Below the pieces are notes generated by a model. It was not told the origin of the DNA, did no database searches, and saw only the letters and a program-made list of their open reading frames with translations. From NCBI GenBank assembly GCA_037441565.1, contig JBBIRW010000006.1:1-64000 (forward strand): 64,000 bases of DNA. The letters are read 5' to 3'. The translations under genes and the position numbers were made by a program. This DNA comes from JBBIRW01 sp037441565 (GTDB lineage Bacteria; Desulfobacterota; JBBIRW01). Shown here one piece after another: positions 8,060 to 21,489 of the stretch; the stretch's first letter is position 1, and each line of letters opens with the position of its first letter.

Positions 8060-9337
8060 ATGAGAAAGAAGGGGAATCTAACACTATTTTTTATAACGAT
8101 TTCTCTGATACTCCTGATCTTAGGTATATGGAATGTGCAATCAGAAAAGGTTGAGCCGATCGTAATAGGATGCCCGACTTCCCTTTTTACACCTGAAGGC
8201 AGGGATAATGTAAATTCATTAAGGCTTGCAGCAGAAGAGATAAATGCAAGGGGTGGGATAAAGGTCGGGAAGGTTAAGAGGCCGATCAAGATTGTTGTGG
8301 CTGACACAAGGGATGGGGAGCCGGGTGTTCCTGTGAATGATGCACTTATGGCTTATGAAAAGATGATCCTTACGGAAAAGCCCCATGCAATTATCGTGGG
8401 TGCATTTCGCTCAGAGGTTTTGATGGGTATTATGGATCTTGTTGCAAAATATAAGATCATCCATCTCGGAGGGATTGCCCAGACACCGCTTTTCAATGAG
8501 AGGTTCAAACAGGATCCAGAGAAATACAAATATATGTTCAGGATTACAACAAATTCAAAGATTGTTGGTTCGTATACAGGGAAGGCATTTGAGCTTATAA
8601 GAAAAGAATATGGTCTATCAAGGATCTTTCTTGTAGCACAGGATACCCTCTGGGCAAGGGCTGTTTCCGATGGTGTTAAGAAGATATGTAAGGCTTCCGG
8701 ATGGACAGTAGTGGGACAGGTATTCTACCCCCTGGGGACAAATGATTTCTCTCCTGCGCTTATTCAGGCAAGGAATGGAAAAGCAGAAGTCATACACTTC
8801 GTTTATGATGCACCAGAAGCCCCAATATTCTTCAAACAGTTTAAGGCAATGAAGATACCTGCCCTCCTTTATTCCGATATAGCACCGACAGGTATCCCGA
8901 AGGCATGGAAGGTCTACGGGGAGGATCTGAATTATGTCATGGGTCTGGAATTCCCTGCAGGGATCACCCTTCCTATAAAAAAGCTTCCGAAATCTGAACA
9001 TTTTACTGCTACATATCTTAAGAAATTTGGTGAGCCGGAAACAGCGCGTGTAATCGGCTCTGGATACGATGGACTTTATATATACGCCAATGCTGTTGAA
9101 CGTGCTGGAACACTTGATCCTGACAAACTTGTTAAGGCAATCGAGGAAACAGATATGGATGGTATCTCGGGAAGGATAAGGATTTCAAAAGAAGACCATA
9201 GCCTGATCTTTGATGAGGATCCCAAAAAGGGTTATATCTGCAATGTTTTTCAATGGCAGGATGGGAAAAGGGTTCCTGTATATCCACCTGTAATCGCTGA
9301 GGGTAAGATACTCCTTCCGCCATGGATGAAAAGGTAG
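8060..9337 (+). CDS. Branched-chain-type ABC transporter substrate-binding protein
   Basis: This 425-residue LivK-type periplasmic binding protein (Peripla_BP_6 family) begins with a basic stretch and one hydrophobic signal segment (about residues 8-25) without a lipobox. The two-lobed binding domain starts at PIVIGCPTSLFTPEGRDNVNS. LRLAAEEINARGGI is the usual first-helix motif. It captures the substrate of the importer encoded by the next four genes. The downstream acyl-CoA ligase suggests a carboxylic acid ligand in place of an amino acid; this is inference. ACGGAGG precedes the ATG. Confidence 0.9.
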   Translation: MRKKGNLTLFFITISLILLILGIWNVQSEKVEPIVIGCPTSLFTPEGRDNVNSLRLAAEEINARGGIKVGKVKRPIKIVVADTRDGEPGVPVNDALMAYEKMILTEKPHAIIVGAFRSEVLMGIMDLVAKYKIIHLGGIAQTPLFNERFKQDPEKYKYMFRITTNSKIVGSYTGKAFELIRKEYGLSRIFLVAQDTLWARAVSDGVKKICKASGWTVVGQVFYPLGTNDFSPALIQARNGKAEVIHFVYDAPEAPIFFKQFKAMKIPALLYSDIAPTGIPKAWKVYGEDLNYVMGLEFPAGITLPIKKLPKSEHFTATYLKKFGEPETARVIGSGYDGLYIYANAVERAGTLDPDKLVKAIEETDMDGISGRIRISKEDHSLIFDEDPKKGYICNVFQWQDGKRVPVYPPVIAEGKILLPPWMKR

Positions 9338-9385
9338 ATTCATAAATAGAAAACCCATGAAGGTCCCTGTTTTTGATGTGATGAT

Positions 9386-10255
9386 ATGGCTGCTGTAATT
9401 ATATACGGCATAATAAACAGCGCCACCTTCTTACTACTTTCTATCGGGTTTAATTTAACCTTTGGTTACGGTGGTGTTGCCAATTTCGCCTATGGTGCAC
9501 TTTTCCTGCTGGGAGGATTTTTATGCTGGACACTGATCAAAGTTATTGGTCTTCCCTACATAATCTCTGCCCTCTTTTCTATCGTTATAACAGGTCTCCT
9601 TGGTTTTACCCTTTACTGGGGTTTGATATACAGGATCCGTGGGATGCTGCTAAGTGAGGTGATTGCAAGCTTTGCAGGAGGTATAGCGATACTTGAGTTT
9701 TTGAAATGGAGAGGTCTTTATGGATATGAATACTCTCTTGATCCACTTGTAGAGGGAAGTGTTGAGATATATGGTGTTTTTATTGATTATCAGCGTCTTA
9801 TCATATTAGGAGCTGCTGCATTTCTTACAATTGCCATTCATATCTTTACCCGGTATACGAAGACAGGGCTTTCATTCAGGGCGATTGCCCAGAATGAGCA
9901 GAGTGCAATTGCAATGGGAATAGAATCGGATTGGGTTTCTGCGTTAAGTCTCTCATTTGGTTCTGCACTCGCTGCTGCTGCTGCTATTATAGTTCTTCCA
10001 CTCGGGATCATTCATATTTCCCAGGGTTACGATACACTTATATATGCCCTCGCTGTGGGTATCCTTGGAGGACTGGGAACTACCGCAGGGATTATCGTTG
10101 CGAGCTGTATTCTTGGATTTGGCCAGATCATAGTGGGGACATATTTTAAGCCAGAATGGATGATGGTTGTGGTTCTTTTTGCAATTATATTTATACTTCT
10201 TGTTAAGCCATCAGGTATATTCGGCAAACAGAAGGAACTCGAGGAGAGGGTATAG
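9386..10255 (+). CDS. Branched-chain-type ABC transporter permease (LivH-like)
   Basis: The 289-residue integral membrane protein has about eight hydrophobic segments. It carries the LivH-type N-terminal region (LLSIGFNLTFGYGGVANFAYGA) and the late GILGGLGTTAGIIVASCILG loop that contacts the ATPases. It pairs with the LivM-like permease, whose ATG follows its stop without a gap. It forms half of the membrane channel of the importer. Confidence 0.92.
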   Translation: MAAVIIYGIINSATFLLLSIGFNLTFGYGGVANFAYGALFLLGGFLCWTLIKVIGLPYIISALFSIVITGLLGFTLYWGLIYRIRGMLLSEVIASFAGGIAILEFLKWRGLYGYEYSLDPLVEGSVEIYGVFIDYQRLIILGAAAFLTIAIHIFTRYTKTGLSFRAIAQNEQSAIAMGIESDWVSALSLSFGSALAAAAAIIVLPLGIIHISQGYDTLIYALAVGILGGLGTTAGIIVASCILGFGQIIVGTYFKPEWMMVVVLFAIIFILLVKPSGIFGKQKELEERV

Positions 10256-11278
10256 ATGGCGGATGTCCAGCAGAGGGTAAGGAAGGAGAGGATTGATAGA
10301 GGCATAAAGGTAAGATCTGATACCATCTACGCCCTCTCATCTTACAGGGAACTGGGTTATCTGATCATTCCCCGCATAATCCCTGTTTCAGCATTTCTCC
10401 TTTTTCCCTTGATATTCGGTGAAACTTATTGGGGAAAGGTTCTTTTTTTCGTTTGTGTCTATGGGCTCCTTGCCCTTAGCTGGGATTTTCTTGCATGCGT
10501 GGGGATGTTTTCACTGGGTCAATCGCTATTTTTTGGAACAGGTGGTTACTTTTCCGGTTTTTTAAATCACTCACTAAAAGTACCTGTTGCCTTATCCATT
10601 CCAATTTCAACGGTGGCTGCAGCGCTTATTTGCACATTGCTATTTCTTCCTGTGTTGAGGCTCAGGGGTGTGTATTTCTCCATGGTGACACTCCTCCTTC
10701 CTATGCTTTTCTTCAGGGTTATAGAGGTTACAGGTATTCTGGGAGGAACACATGGACTTACGGATATTTCACCACTTCCCGGTTACTGGATTTCCATCTA
10801 TCTGGCTGTATTTGCACTACTTCTCGGACTTTTCGGTATGAGGAGATTGATGGGTGAGGACTATGGTCTAATACTTCAGGCGATAAGGGATAACGATCGA
10901 GCTGTTATGAGTTCAGCGATAAATATCTACTTTTACAAGGCACAGGCACTCTTCATAGCGAGTGCAACAGGTGCTTTTGCAGGAGCGATCTCCGCACACT
11001 ACTGGCAATTTGTGGGAATATCAAGTTTTTCCCTTGATTACTCCATCGTCCCCCTCGCAAGCGTTATCCTTGGAGGACAGGGCTCATTTGCAGGGGCTGT
11101 GTTAGGGACATCCATCCTTGTCCCCCTTTCCGAAACCCTTCGTGATCTCGGTGCATTGAGGACCGTGCTATATAGCATTATATTGATTGCATGCACAGTG
11201 GCGCTTCCTGAAGGGATCTTCCACTACATGGAAAGGAAATATCACCAATTCGAAAGGGTTGTCAGGGTTGAGGAGTGA
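10256..11278 (+). CDS. Branched-chain-type ABC transporter permease (LivM-like)
   Basis: The 340-residue membrane protein has a hydrophilic N-terminal extension of about 40 residues, then LivM-family segments: LALSWDFLACVGMFSLGQSLFFG, LRGVYFSMVTLL and the cytoplasmic coupling loop GEDYGLILQAIRDND. VILGGQGSFAGAVLGTSIL lies near the C-terminus. It forms the second half of the channel with the preceding permease. The stop overlaps the start of the next ATPase gene by four bases. Confidence 0.92.
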   Translation: MADVQQRVRKERIDRGIKVRSDTIYALSSYRELGYLIIPRIIPVSAFLLFPLIFGETYWGKVLFFVCVYGLLALSWDFLACVGMFSLGQSLFFGTGGYFSGFLNHSLKVPVALSIPISTVAAALICTLLFLPVLRLRGVYFSMVTLLLPMLFFRVIEVTGILGGTHGLTDISPLPGYWISIYLAVFALLLGLFGMRRLMGEDYGLILQAIRDNDRAVMSSAINIYFYKAQALFIASATGAFAGAISAHYWQFVGISSFSLDYSIVPLASVILGGQGSFAGAVLGTSILVPLSETLRDLGALRTVLYSIILIACTVALPEGIFHYMERKYHQFERVVRVEE

Positions 11279-12045
11279 AGGGAAAAGAGATGGGTGGTGA
11301 TGTTATCCTCAAAACAGAAAATCTTTATAAGAAATTTGGGGGCGTTGTTGCAGTTGATGATGTGAGCTTTGAGCTAAAGCAGGGAGGGTTTCTTGGAATA
11401 ATAGGTCCAAACGGTTCAGGAAAAACAACCCTGATCAATCTTATCACAGGATTCGTAAAACCCACCGCTGGAAAGGTCATATACAAGGGGGTGGATATAA
11501 CTGGAAAAATGCCTTACAAGATCGCTTCACTTGGTATTGCAAGGGGCTTTCAGATGGTAAAGCCTTTTTACAAACTGCCTGCTTATTGCAATCTTATTAT
11601 CCCCCTCTATTCATCAAGGGTGAGAGATTTTAAATGGGGAAGGTATGGTGAGAGAGATGAGATTGCCATTGATCTGCTTCACGACCTGGGCTTTGAAAGG
11701 GACTCTTTTGTTCCCTATAAGATTGCAGGTGCCCTTTCCCACGGATATCTGAAACGACTCGACCTTGCAAGATGTCTTGCATTGAGGCCTGATCTTCTCA
11801 TACTTGATGAACTATTTTCAGGGATGAGTATGTCAGAAGTTGCTGCCACACTTCCCATAATTGAAAGACTCAATGAGGAGGGATTGACCATCATAATGGT
11901 TGAGCATAGACTCAAGGAACTTTTCCGTGTGGCAAAAAGGGTGATTGTGCTCAATTTTGGGAGAAAAATAGCAGAAGGAACACCAGAGGAAATTTTAAAT
12001 AACGATGAGGTGAAAAAGGCATATATGGGTATGGAGGTTCAGTAA
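11275..12045 (+). CDS. Branched-chain-type ABC transporter ATP-binding protein (LivG-like)
   Basis: This 256-residue ABC ATPase has Walker A GPNGSGKTT, Walker B LLILDE and the switch histidine in VEHR. The signature motif reads LSHGYLKRLDLAR in place of the common LSGGQ or LSYGQQRRLEIAR form, a mild deviation at the third and later positions. It starts with GTG overlapping the livM-like stop; an ATG 15 bases in (11290), preceded by GAAGGGA, is an alternative. It powers the importer together with the LivF-like ATPase. Confidence 0.92.
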   Translation: MKGKEMGGDVILKTENLYKKFGGVVAVDDVSFELKQGGFLGIIGPNGSGKTTLINLITGFVKPTAGKVIYKGVDITGKMPYKIASLGIARGFQMVKPFYKLPAYCNLIIPLYSSRVRDFKWGRYGERDEIAIDLLHDLGFERDSFVPYKIAGALSHGYLKRLDLARCLALRPDLLILDELFSGMSMSEVAATLPIIERLNEEGLTIIMVEHRLKELFRVAKRVIVLNFGRKIAEGTPEEILNNDEVKKAYMGMEVQ

Positions 12046-12050
12046 GAGAA

Positions 12051-12806
12051 GTGGGAAAGGTATTGCTGGAGGTAAAAAATCTCATGGTTTTCTATGAAAA
12101 TGCCCTTGCTATAAATGACCTCAGTATCTGTGTTAACGAAGGGGAGATTGTCGGGATACTTGGCTCCAATAGTGCTGGCAAGACCACACTTCTTAATACT
12201 CTATCAGGGCTCATCCTGGATATGAAGAGAAAAGAAGATAGGATCGGTGGTGTAAGAATCACTATTATGGGTGAGATTATATTTGATGGAAAAGATATAA
12301 AGAACACAAAACCCTCGGAGAGGGTCAGGATGGGTATTGTGCTCTGCAGGGAGAGGCATCCTGTTTTTGCTGATTGCAGCGTAATTGAGAATCTGAAAAT
12401 AGCGACATATCTCAGAAGGGATAGGGGGATAAAGGACACAATGGATTTTGTCTTCAGTATATTTCCGAATCTAAAGGCATTGAGAAACAGAAAAGCGGGC
12501 TTCTTAAGTGGTGGAGAACAACAGATGCTCTTCATAGGGATGGCCATTATGGCCCGTCCACGTCTAATCCTTATGGACGAGCCTTTTTTGGGGTTGAGCC
12601 CCATGATGCAGATAACAGTCAGTGATGCAATAAAAAAGATAAATCAGGAAGGTATTACAATTCTTGTTACTGAACAGTTTGCAAGATCACTCCTTCCCAT
12701 TGTTGACAGAGGATATGTTATAGAAAATGGTATGCTAACATTGACTGGGGAAGGGAAGGAGCTTATGGAAAATCCGGAAGTTCAATCAGCATTTCTTGGG
12801 GCGTGA
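12051..12806 (+). CDS. Branched-chain-type ABC transporter ATP-binding protein (LivF-like)
   Basis: This 251-residue ABC ATPase has Walker A GSNSAGKTT, signature LSGGEQQML, Walker B LILMDEP and the LSPMM segment typical of LivF. A GTG start five bases after the previous stop is preceded by AAGAGAA. It has a short insertion after Walker A (around DMKRKEDRIGG), which LivF homologues of this transporter subclass often show. It completes the five-component importer. Confidence 0.92.
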   Translation: MGKVLLEVKNLMVFYENALAINDLSICVNEGEIVGILGSNSAGKTTLLNTLSGLILDMKRKEDRIGGVRITIMGEIIFDGKDIKNTKPSERVRMGIVLCRERHPVFADCSVIENLKIATYLRRDRGIKDTMDFVFSIFPNLKALRNRKAGFLSGGEQQMLFIGMAIMARPRLILMDEPFLGLSPMMQITVSDAIKKINQEGITILVTEQFARSLLPIVDRGYVIENGMLTLTGEGKELMENPEVQSAFLGA

Positions 12807-12810
12807 TATC

Positions 12811-14472
12811 ATGATCGATCCACTTAAGGGTTTACCATCAGATAGTATTTACGGTTGTTTTGATGAAACAGTAAAAAGGGCTGGAAGGAGACCTGCGGTT
12901 GTCTTTCTTTCAAGAATATTCACATTTAGTGATTTAGAGCAGATGGTTTTGATGTTTGCATCCTCGCTTCTTCGAATTGGTATAAAGGAAGGCGATATGG
13001 TAATGCTTTACATATACAACCTTCCCCAGACCGTCATTTCATGGCTTGCCCTTCAAAGAATCGGGGCTATACCTGTTCCTGTTGCTCCGATATATACAGC
13101 TCACGATATCGAATACCTGATAAAGGACAGTGAGAGCGAAACAATAATCTGCATGGATATAAACCTTGCCTATGTTATAGAGGTGCTCCCTCGAACACCG
13201 TTGAAGAGGGTCATAGTGACAGGTATGGCGGATCTCATACCATGGCATATGAGGTTTTTGGGGAGAGTTTTTGATAGAATACCTCATGGAAAGATTCCTC
13301 CAGGAAGGGGGTTCTACAAGTTCAGGGATCTTTTAAAAAAGGGAAGTCCTGGATCACTTCCAGCATACAGGCAGAGAAAAAAGGATGAAATAGCTCTCAT
13401 GCTTTACACAGGAGGGACAACAGGATTCCCCAAGGGTGTTCCCATACCCGAAGGTCTTTTTCTATACAAGGCACTTGAATGGAGAAGGGCATCGGAAAGC
13501 ATAATCCCTCTCGGAGATGATATAAATCTCCTTGCAGCTCCTCTTTTCCACATCATAGGTCAGATGTCCATGGCTGGATCGTTGCTTATCGGAGGTGAAC
13601 TCCTTGTGATATTTCCAAGGGTCGTCCTCGATGCGTACTTTGATTATATACAACGATTCAGGATAAAGAGTATGTTTGCAGTGCCTTCCCTTTACAGGAT
13701 GATCCTTGAGCATGATAGACTTGATTACTACGATTTAAGTTCACTACTTTACTGTGGTGTTGGCGGGGATGTGCTTCCCATTGAGGTCTCCAGAAGGTGG
13801 TTTAGAAGGTTTGGAAAACCCCTATATCAGGGCTACGGCGCCACTGAACTATGCGGTGCAATATCGCTTTCATATACAAAGGATGGAGCCCCACCAGAGG
13901 GGAGTGCAGGAAGGATAGTTCCTGGATGTAAAGTAAAAATTGTTGACCCCGAAACAATGGAACCCCTTCCGCCGGGAACAGCTGGTGAACTGCTTGGTAC
14001 ATCTCCTTTTCCAGTAAAGGAATACTGGAAGAAACCAGAAGAGACCTCAAGATGTTTCTTCGAAATAGAAGGAGAAACATGGTACAGGACAAAGGATATT
14101 GTTCGTATAGACAGGAAGGGCTGGCTTTATTTCATCGATAGATCGGCTGATATAATAAAACATAAGGGATTCAGGGTTGCAGCAGCGGAGATAGAAAGGG
14201 TGCTTCAGGATCATCCTGCTGTGCTTGCAGCATGCGCTGTTGGTGTCCCTGACCCTGTTGTTGGAGAAAGAGTAAAAGCATTTGTTGTTCTTAAAGAGGA
14301 TGTTAAGGGAGTGAGCAGTTATGATCTGATAAGATGGTGTCGCGAAAGGCTTGCAGAGTATAAAGTCCCATCCTATATAGAGTTCCGCGATATGCTTCCA
14401 AAATCAAGGGTTGGAAAGCTTTTGAGAAGGGAGCTCAGGGCACAGGAGGAGAAAAAGCTGGAAAAAAGTTAG
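12811..14472 (+). CDS. AMP-dependent acyl-CoA synthetase (fatty-acid-CoA ligase type)
   Basis: About 553 residues. This ANL-superfamily ligase activates a carboxylic acid with ATP and CoA. The phosphate-binding loop TGGTTGFPKG is near residue 200. YQGYGATELCG follows, then the YRTKDIVRID hinge and, near the C-terminus, the catalytic lysine region SRVGKLLRREL. I chose the ATG at 12811 over an upstream TTG inside the ATPase gene. Placement as the last gene of the transporter operon suggests it traps the imported acid as its CoA thioester. Whether the acid is aromatic, branched or a fatty acid cannot be told from sequence. Confidence 0.9.
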   Translation: MIDPLKGLPSDSIYGCFDETVKRAGRRPAVVFLSRIFTFSDLEQMVLMFASSLLRIGIKEGDMVMLYIYNLPQTVISWLALQRIGAIPVPVAPIYTAHDIEYLIKDSESETIICMDINLAYVIEVLPRTPLKRVIVTGMADLIPWHMRFLGRVFDRIPHGKIPPGRGFYKFRDLLKKGSPGSLPAYRQRKKDEIALMLYTGGTTGFPKGVPIPEGLFLYKALEWRRASESIIPLGDDINLLAAPLFHIIGQMSMAGSLLIGGELLVIFPRVVLDAYFDYIQRFRIKSMFAVPSLYRMILEHDRLDYYDLSSLLYCGVGGDVLPIEVSRRWFRRFGKPLYQGYGATELCGAISLSYTKDGAPPEGSAGRIVPGCKVKIVDPETMEPLPPGTAGELLGTSPFPVKEYWKKPEETSRCFFEIEGETWYRTKDIVRIDRKGWLYFIDRSADIIKHKGFRVAAAEIERVLQDHPAVLAACAVGVPDPVVGERVKAFVVLKEDVKGVSSYDLIRWCRERLAEYKVPSYIEFRDMLPKSRVGKLLRRELRAQEEKKLEKS

Positions 14473-14559
14473 AATCATACTGTTTCTTCCTAAAAGTTTT
14501 GAGATAATATTAATGCATTAACAATTCCGCAGCCTATTTAAAGGAGGAGGGCTATTATT

Positions 14560-15093
14560 ATGAAGCTTATAAACAATGTTGATACAGATAGTATTAGGGA
14601 TTTTGTAGAACAGATAAGGCGTGATCCTTCGAAGGCAAGGAAGACACAGGTGATTGAAGGTGAATGGATTGTTGAAAAGGGGGATGTCCAATTCAGGTCT
14701 ACGATTAAATTTGAAGGAGGTCAAGTGGTGTTTGAGGCAGATAGCCCCACATTTATGGGGGGCGGAGGAAGTCTTCCTGGGCCGTTGCACTACTGCTTTT
14801 TTGGGCTTGCTTCATGCTATACAGGTGTTTTCGCAACAATTGCATCAATGATGGGAGTGAGGATAAAAAATCTGAAGACAAGGGTGGAGGCTGATATAAA
14901 TCTATCGCAGGTTTTTGGTATTGAAGAGAAACCCATTATGGAAGAGGTAAGGGTAACACTTAATGTTGTCAGCGATTCACCGCCTGAGAAGATAAGGGAA
15001 ATAGAGGAACTTGCTATAAAAAGATGCCCTGTTGTGTATACATTAAAAAATCCTGTCAGGTTTATCCCGCGACTGGAGATTTCACAGGGCTAA
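14560..15093 (+). CDS. OsmC family protein
   Basis: The 177-residue protein has the OsmC/Ohr fold with the two family cysteines in place: C86 in GLASCYTG and C156 in KRCPVVYT. OsmC/Ohr proteins detoxify organic hydroperoxides through these thiols; the YhfA-like branch is less well understood. An N-terminal extension of about 35 residues precedes the fold. A strong ribosome site (AAAGGAGG) lies 13 bases before the ATG. The 3' end overlaps the convergent MFS gene by four bases. Confidence 0.88.
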   Translation: MKLINNVDTDSIRDFVEQIRRDPSKARKTQVIEGEWIVEKGDVQFRSTIKFEGGQVVFEADSPTFMGGGGSLPGPLHYCFFGLASCYTGVFATIASMMGVRIKNLKTRVEADINLSQVFGIEEKPIMEEVRVTLNVVSDSPPEKIREIEELAIKRCPVVYTLKNPVRFIPRLEISQG

Positions 15094-16175
15094 AGGATCT
15101 TGAAGAATCTTAGCAGCCTTTCCAGATCCCTTAGCCTCCAGACAAAAAAACCAGCTATAGTTAGTGCAACTGAGGCGAGTATCAGTCCATGAAATCCATA
15201 GCTACTTACAAAACCACCGAAAAGGGGTCCTGTAATACCAGCGAGTCCAGCTATAGAATTGAATGTTCCAATTGCAGTTGATTTCTCTTCGTTATTACGA
15301 AGAAGATATTTGAGCTCTCCAACATAGAGACATGACCAGGAGAGGGCAAGGATGGCCTGCACAGGAAGGATTTGATAGTGATTGCTGCATAATAAGTAAA
15401 GAAGGAAGGTAATCGATGTTAATATGAGGCCTGTTGAAATAAGATCGACCATTTTTATCCTCTCAACTATCTGCATAAAGATCGACTGAAAAAGCGGATT
15501 TACAAAATAGATAATGCCAATCCAGAATTTATCAGCTCCAAGGGATTTGAGAAAAAGTGGGAAGATCGTCCATATACCCATCGCCCCTGTATGTCTTAGA
15601 AAAAATGAAAGATAGGAATGGAGATTTTCTTTGAGAACAGAAAATGATATTACGGGAGATTGTATGCGGACTGCTGAATCTTTTATACGGAGTGATAACA
15701 AAAATGAAATGAAAAGGGAAGCTGAAGAAAGTAAAAACAGTATATTATATTCTTTGATAATGCCTGCAACTATGGCACCCGCTGCCCATCCCAGTGAGCC
15801 GTATGCTGCGAAAAGACCAACAGCACCTCCGGACTCAAACATCAGTGATGTGAGCGCAGCTGGAAAGACACCTGCTGCAAATCCTGCAACAGTTCTTATT
15901 ATAAAGAGCTTTTCTATGCTATCGATGAAAAGGTGGAGCAGGAAGATTAGGGATGATAAAAATAATCCTGCATTTATTACCCTCTTTTTTCCATAAATAT
16001 CGGAAATCCTTCCAAAGAGAAAGGATGCGATAAGGAGGCTTGTGTTATATGATGAAACGATGATGCCAATCTGAAATCTATCCGCGCCGATCTCATCAGC
16101 AATTAGGGGGATGAACAGGAAGGAGATGATAAGGCCGAAATTCGAAAAAAACTGTATAATAAAAAATGGATTCAC
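15090..16175 (-). CDS. Major facilitator superfamily transporter
   Basis: The 361-residue protein has about twelve hydrophobic segments and the MFS motif A between the second and third helices (GRISDIYGKKRV). The start is GTG at 16175 with no clear ribosome site. At 361 residues it is on the short side for the family, but both six-helix halves are recognisable. Nothing in the neighbourhood points to a substrate. Confidence 0.8.
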   Translation of the reverse strand: MNPFFIIQFFSNFGLIISFLFIPLIADEIGADRFQIGIIVSSYNTSLLIASFLFGRISDIYGKKRVINAGLFLSSLIFLLHLFIDSIEKLFIIRTVAGFAAGVFPAALTSLMFESGGAVGLFAAYGSLGWAAGAIVAGIIKEYNILFLLSSASLFISFLLSLRIKDSAVRIQSPVISFSVLKENLHSYLSFFLRHTGAMGIWTIFPLFLKSLGADKFWIGIIYFVNPLFQSIFMQIVERIKMVDLISTGLILTSITFLLYLLCSNHYQILPVQAILALSWSCLYVGELKYLLRNNEEKSTAIGTFNSIAGLAGITGPLFGGFVSSYGFHGLILASVALTIAGFFVWRLRDLERLLRFFKIL

Positions 16176-16292
16176 AGCAATTTAGGATAATCGAGCTGAT
16201 GAGAATGTCAAGGTTTGAACATTGATAGTTCATAAAGAGGAATTTATTAAACCATTTGATTTTAAAGAAGAAATTTAAATAATAGATATGTC

Positions 16293-16320
16293 TTGACAAG
16301 GATTAAAATATGATTAGAAT
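16293..16320 (+). promoter_or_regulatory. rRNA operon promoter
   Basis: A perfect TTGACA (16293-16298) is 16 bases from TAGAAT (16315-16320). The 30 bases upstream are almost entirely A/T, like an UP element. The site is about 65 bases before the mature 16S end and ahead of the boxA. Confidence 0.7.
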
Positions 16321-16342
16321 AAATAATTGCCCACAGAAGCTT

Positions 16343-16351
16343 TGCTCTTTC
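16343..16351 (+). promoter_or_regulatory. boxA antitermination element in the 16S leader
   Basis: TGCTCTTTC matches the bacterial rRNA boxA consensus bound by NusB/NusE. A second copy, TGCTCTTTGA, is at 18010-18019 before the 23S gene. Confidence 0.65.
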
Positions 16352-16353
16352 TC

Positions 16354-16367
16354 AATTGCATAGCAGG
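16354..16367 (+). other. 16S processing stem, 5' half
   Basis: The 14 bases AATTGCATAGCAGG are complementary over 12 positions to CCTGCTATGCAA at 17973-17984 in the spacer. Pairing would close the usual RNase III-type stem around the 16S RNA. Confidence 0.65.
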
Positions 16368-16383
16368 TGATTGGCAAGATTTA

Positions 16384-17942
<1,559 letters not shown>

Positions 17943-17972
17943 TCCTGAGGTTAAACCCTAATAAAGCCGATC

Positions 17973-17984
17973 CCTGCTATGCAA
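17973..17984 (+). other. 16S processing stem, 3' half
   Basis: CCTGCTATGCAA is the reverse complement of positions in 16354-16367, so the two can pair across the 16S RNA. Confidence 0.65.
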
Positions 17985-18009
17985 ATGAGAAATTATTTTT
18001 TTGTAAATT

Positions 18010-18019
18010 TGCTCTTTGA
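18010..18019 (+). promoter_or_regulatory. boxA antitermination element before 23S
   Basis: TGCTCTTTGA is a close match to the boxA consensus. It is followed immediately by the 23S processing stem, the same order as in the 16S leader. Confidence 0.65.
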
Positions 18020-18033
18020 AAATTGCATAGGAA
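18020..18033 (+). other. 23S processing stem, 5' half
   Basis: AAATTGCATAGGAA is perfectly complementary over 14 bases to TTCCTATGCAATTT at 21096-21109, beyond the 23S gene. Confidence 0.7.
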
Positions 18034-18053
18034 GAAGGATGATGTGATTTGTG

Positions 18054-21077
<3,024 letters not shown>

Positions 21078-21095
21078 CATAAAACATCACCCTGA

Positions 21096-21109
21096 TTCCT
21101 ATGCAATTT
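21096..21109 (+). other. 23S processing stem, 3' half
   Basis: TTCCTATGCAATTT pairs perfectly with 18020-18033. It marks the transcribed region past the 23S gene. No GC-rich hairpin with a U tract is visible before the next gene. Confidence 0.7.
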
Positions 21110-21142
21110 CCACAAAAACCTTTCATGCGAGAATCACTTCCA

Positions 21143-21171
21143 TTGCCCATGTTATTAAAATAGAATAATAA
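21143..21171 (+). promoter_or_regulatory. Possible promoter of the sigma region 4 protein gene
   Basis: TTGCCC (21143-21148) and TAATAA (21166-21171) are 17 bases apart, 19 bases upstream of the ATG at 21191. The match is moderate. Confidence 0.4.
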
Positions 21172-21190
21172 AGAAGCCAGTGAGGATTTT

Positions 21191-21487
21191 ATGAAGATAC
21201 AGAAACCCATCAAATTTAGATACCTCTGTCACAACACAAGGGAACCACTTCTGCATCCCTGTCAGGATATTAAATGTGACTGGTGGGTCAAGAGTGAAGA
21301 CCATCTTAATTGCACATGGGTAGCAGTCAATAGTGGTCCATATACACTTGAGGAGATAGGTATGATGATGGGTATAACAAGGGAGCGGGTTAGGCAGATT
21401 GAGGCAAAGGCGTTGAGAAAATTGAGACATCCAAAAAGGAGAAATCTACTTAAAGATTTTGCTGATGAGGAAGATATAAAACCCTGA
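21191..21487 (+). CDS. Small stand-alone sigma-70 region 4 protein with four cysteines
   Basis: The protein has 98 residues. Residues about 50-90 are a clear sigma-70 region 4 helix-turn-helix (YTLEEIGMMMGITRERVRQIEAKALRKLR), the part of primary sigma factors that reads the -35 box. Regions 1 to 3 are absent. Residues 13-41 contain four cysteines (C13, C24, C29, C41), which could bind zinc. Similar short proteins occur in other anaerobic bacteria but their role is not established. TGAGGA precedes the ATG by six bases. It lies directly behind the rRNA operon and two bases ahead of engB. Confidence 0.8.
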   Translation: MKIQKPIKFRYLCHNTREPLLHPCQDIKCDWWVKSEDHLNCTWVAVNSGPYTLEEIGMMMGITRERVRQIEAKALRKLRHPKRRNLLKDFADEEDIKP

Positions 21488-21489
21488 AT

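Noticed and set aside
12092..12604. 170-codon minus-strand ORF inside the LivF-like gene
   Set aside because: It is antisense to conserved Walker and signature motifs, with no ribosome site and shadow-type composition.
21078..21190. Candidate 5S rRNA after the 23S gene
   Set aside because: The stretch is too short once the processing arm is subtracted, and has none of the conserved 5S loops.
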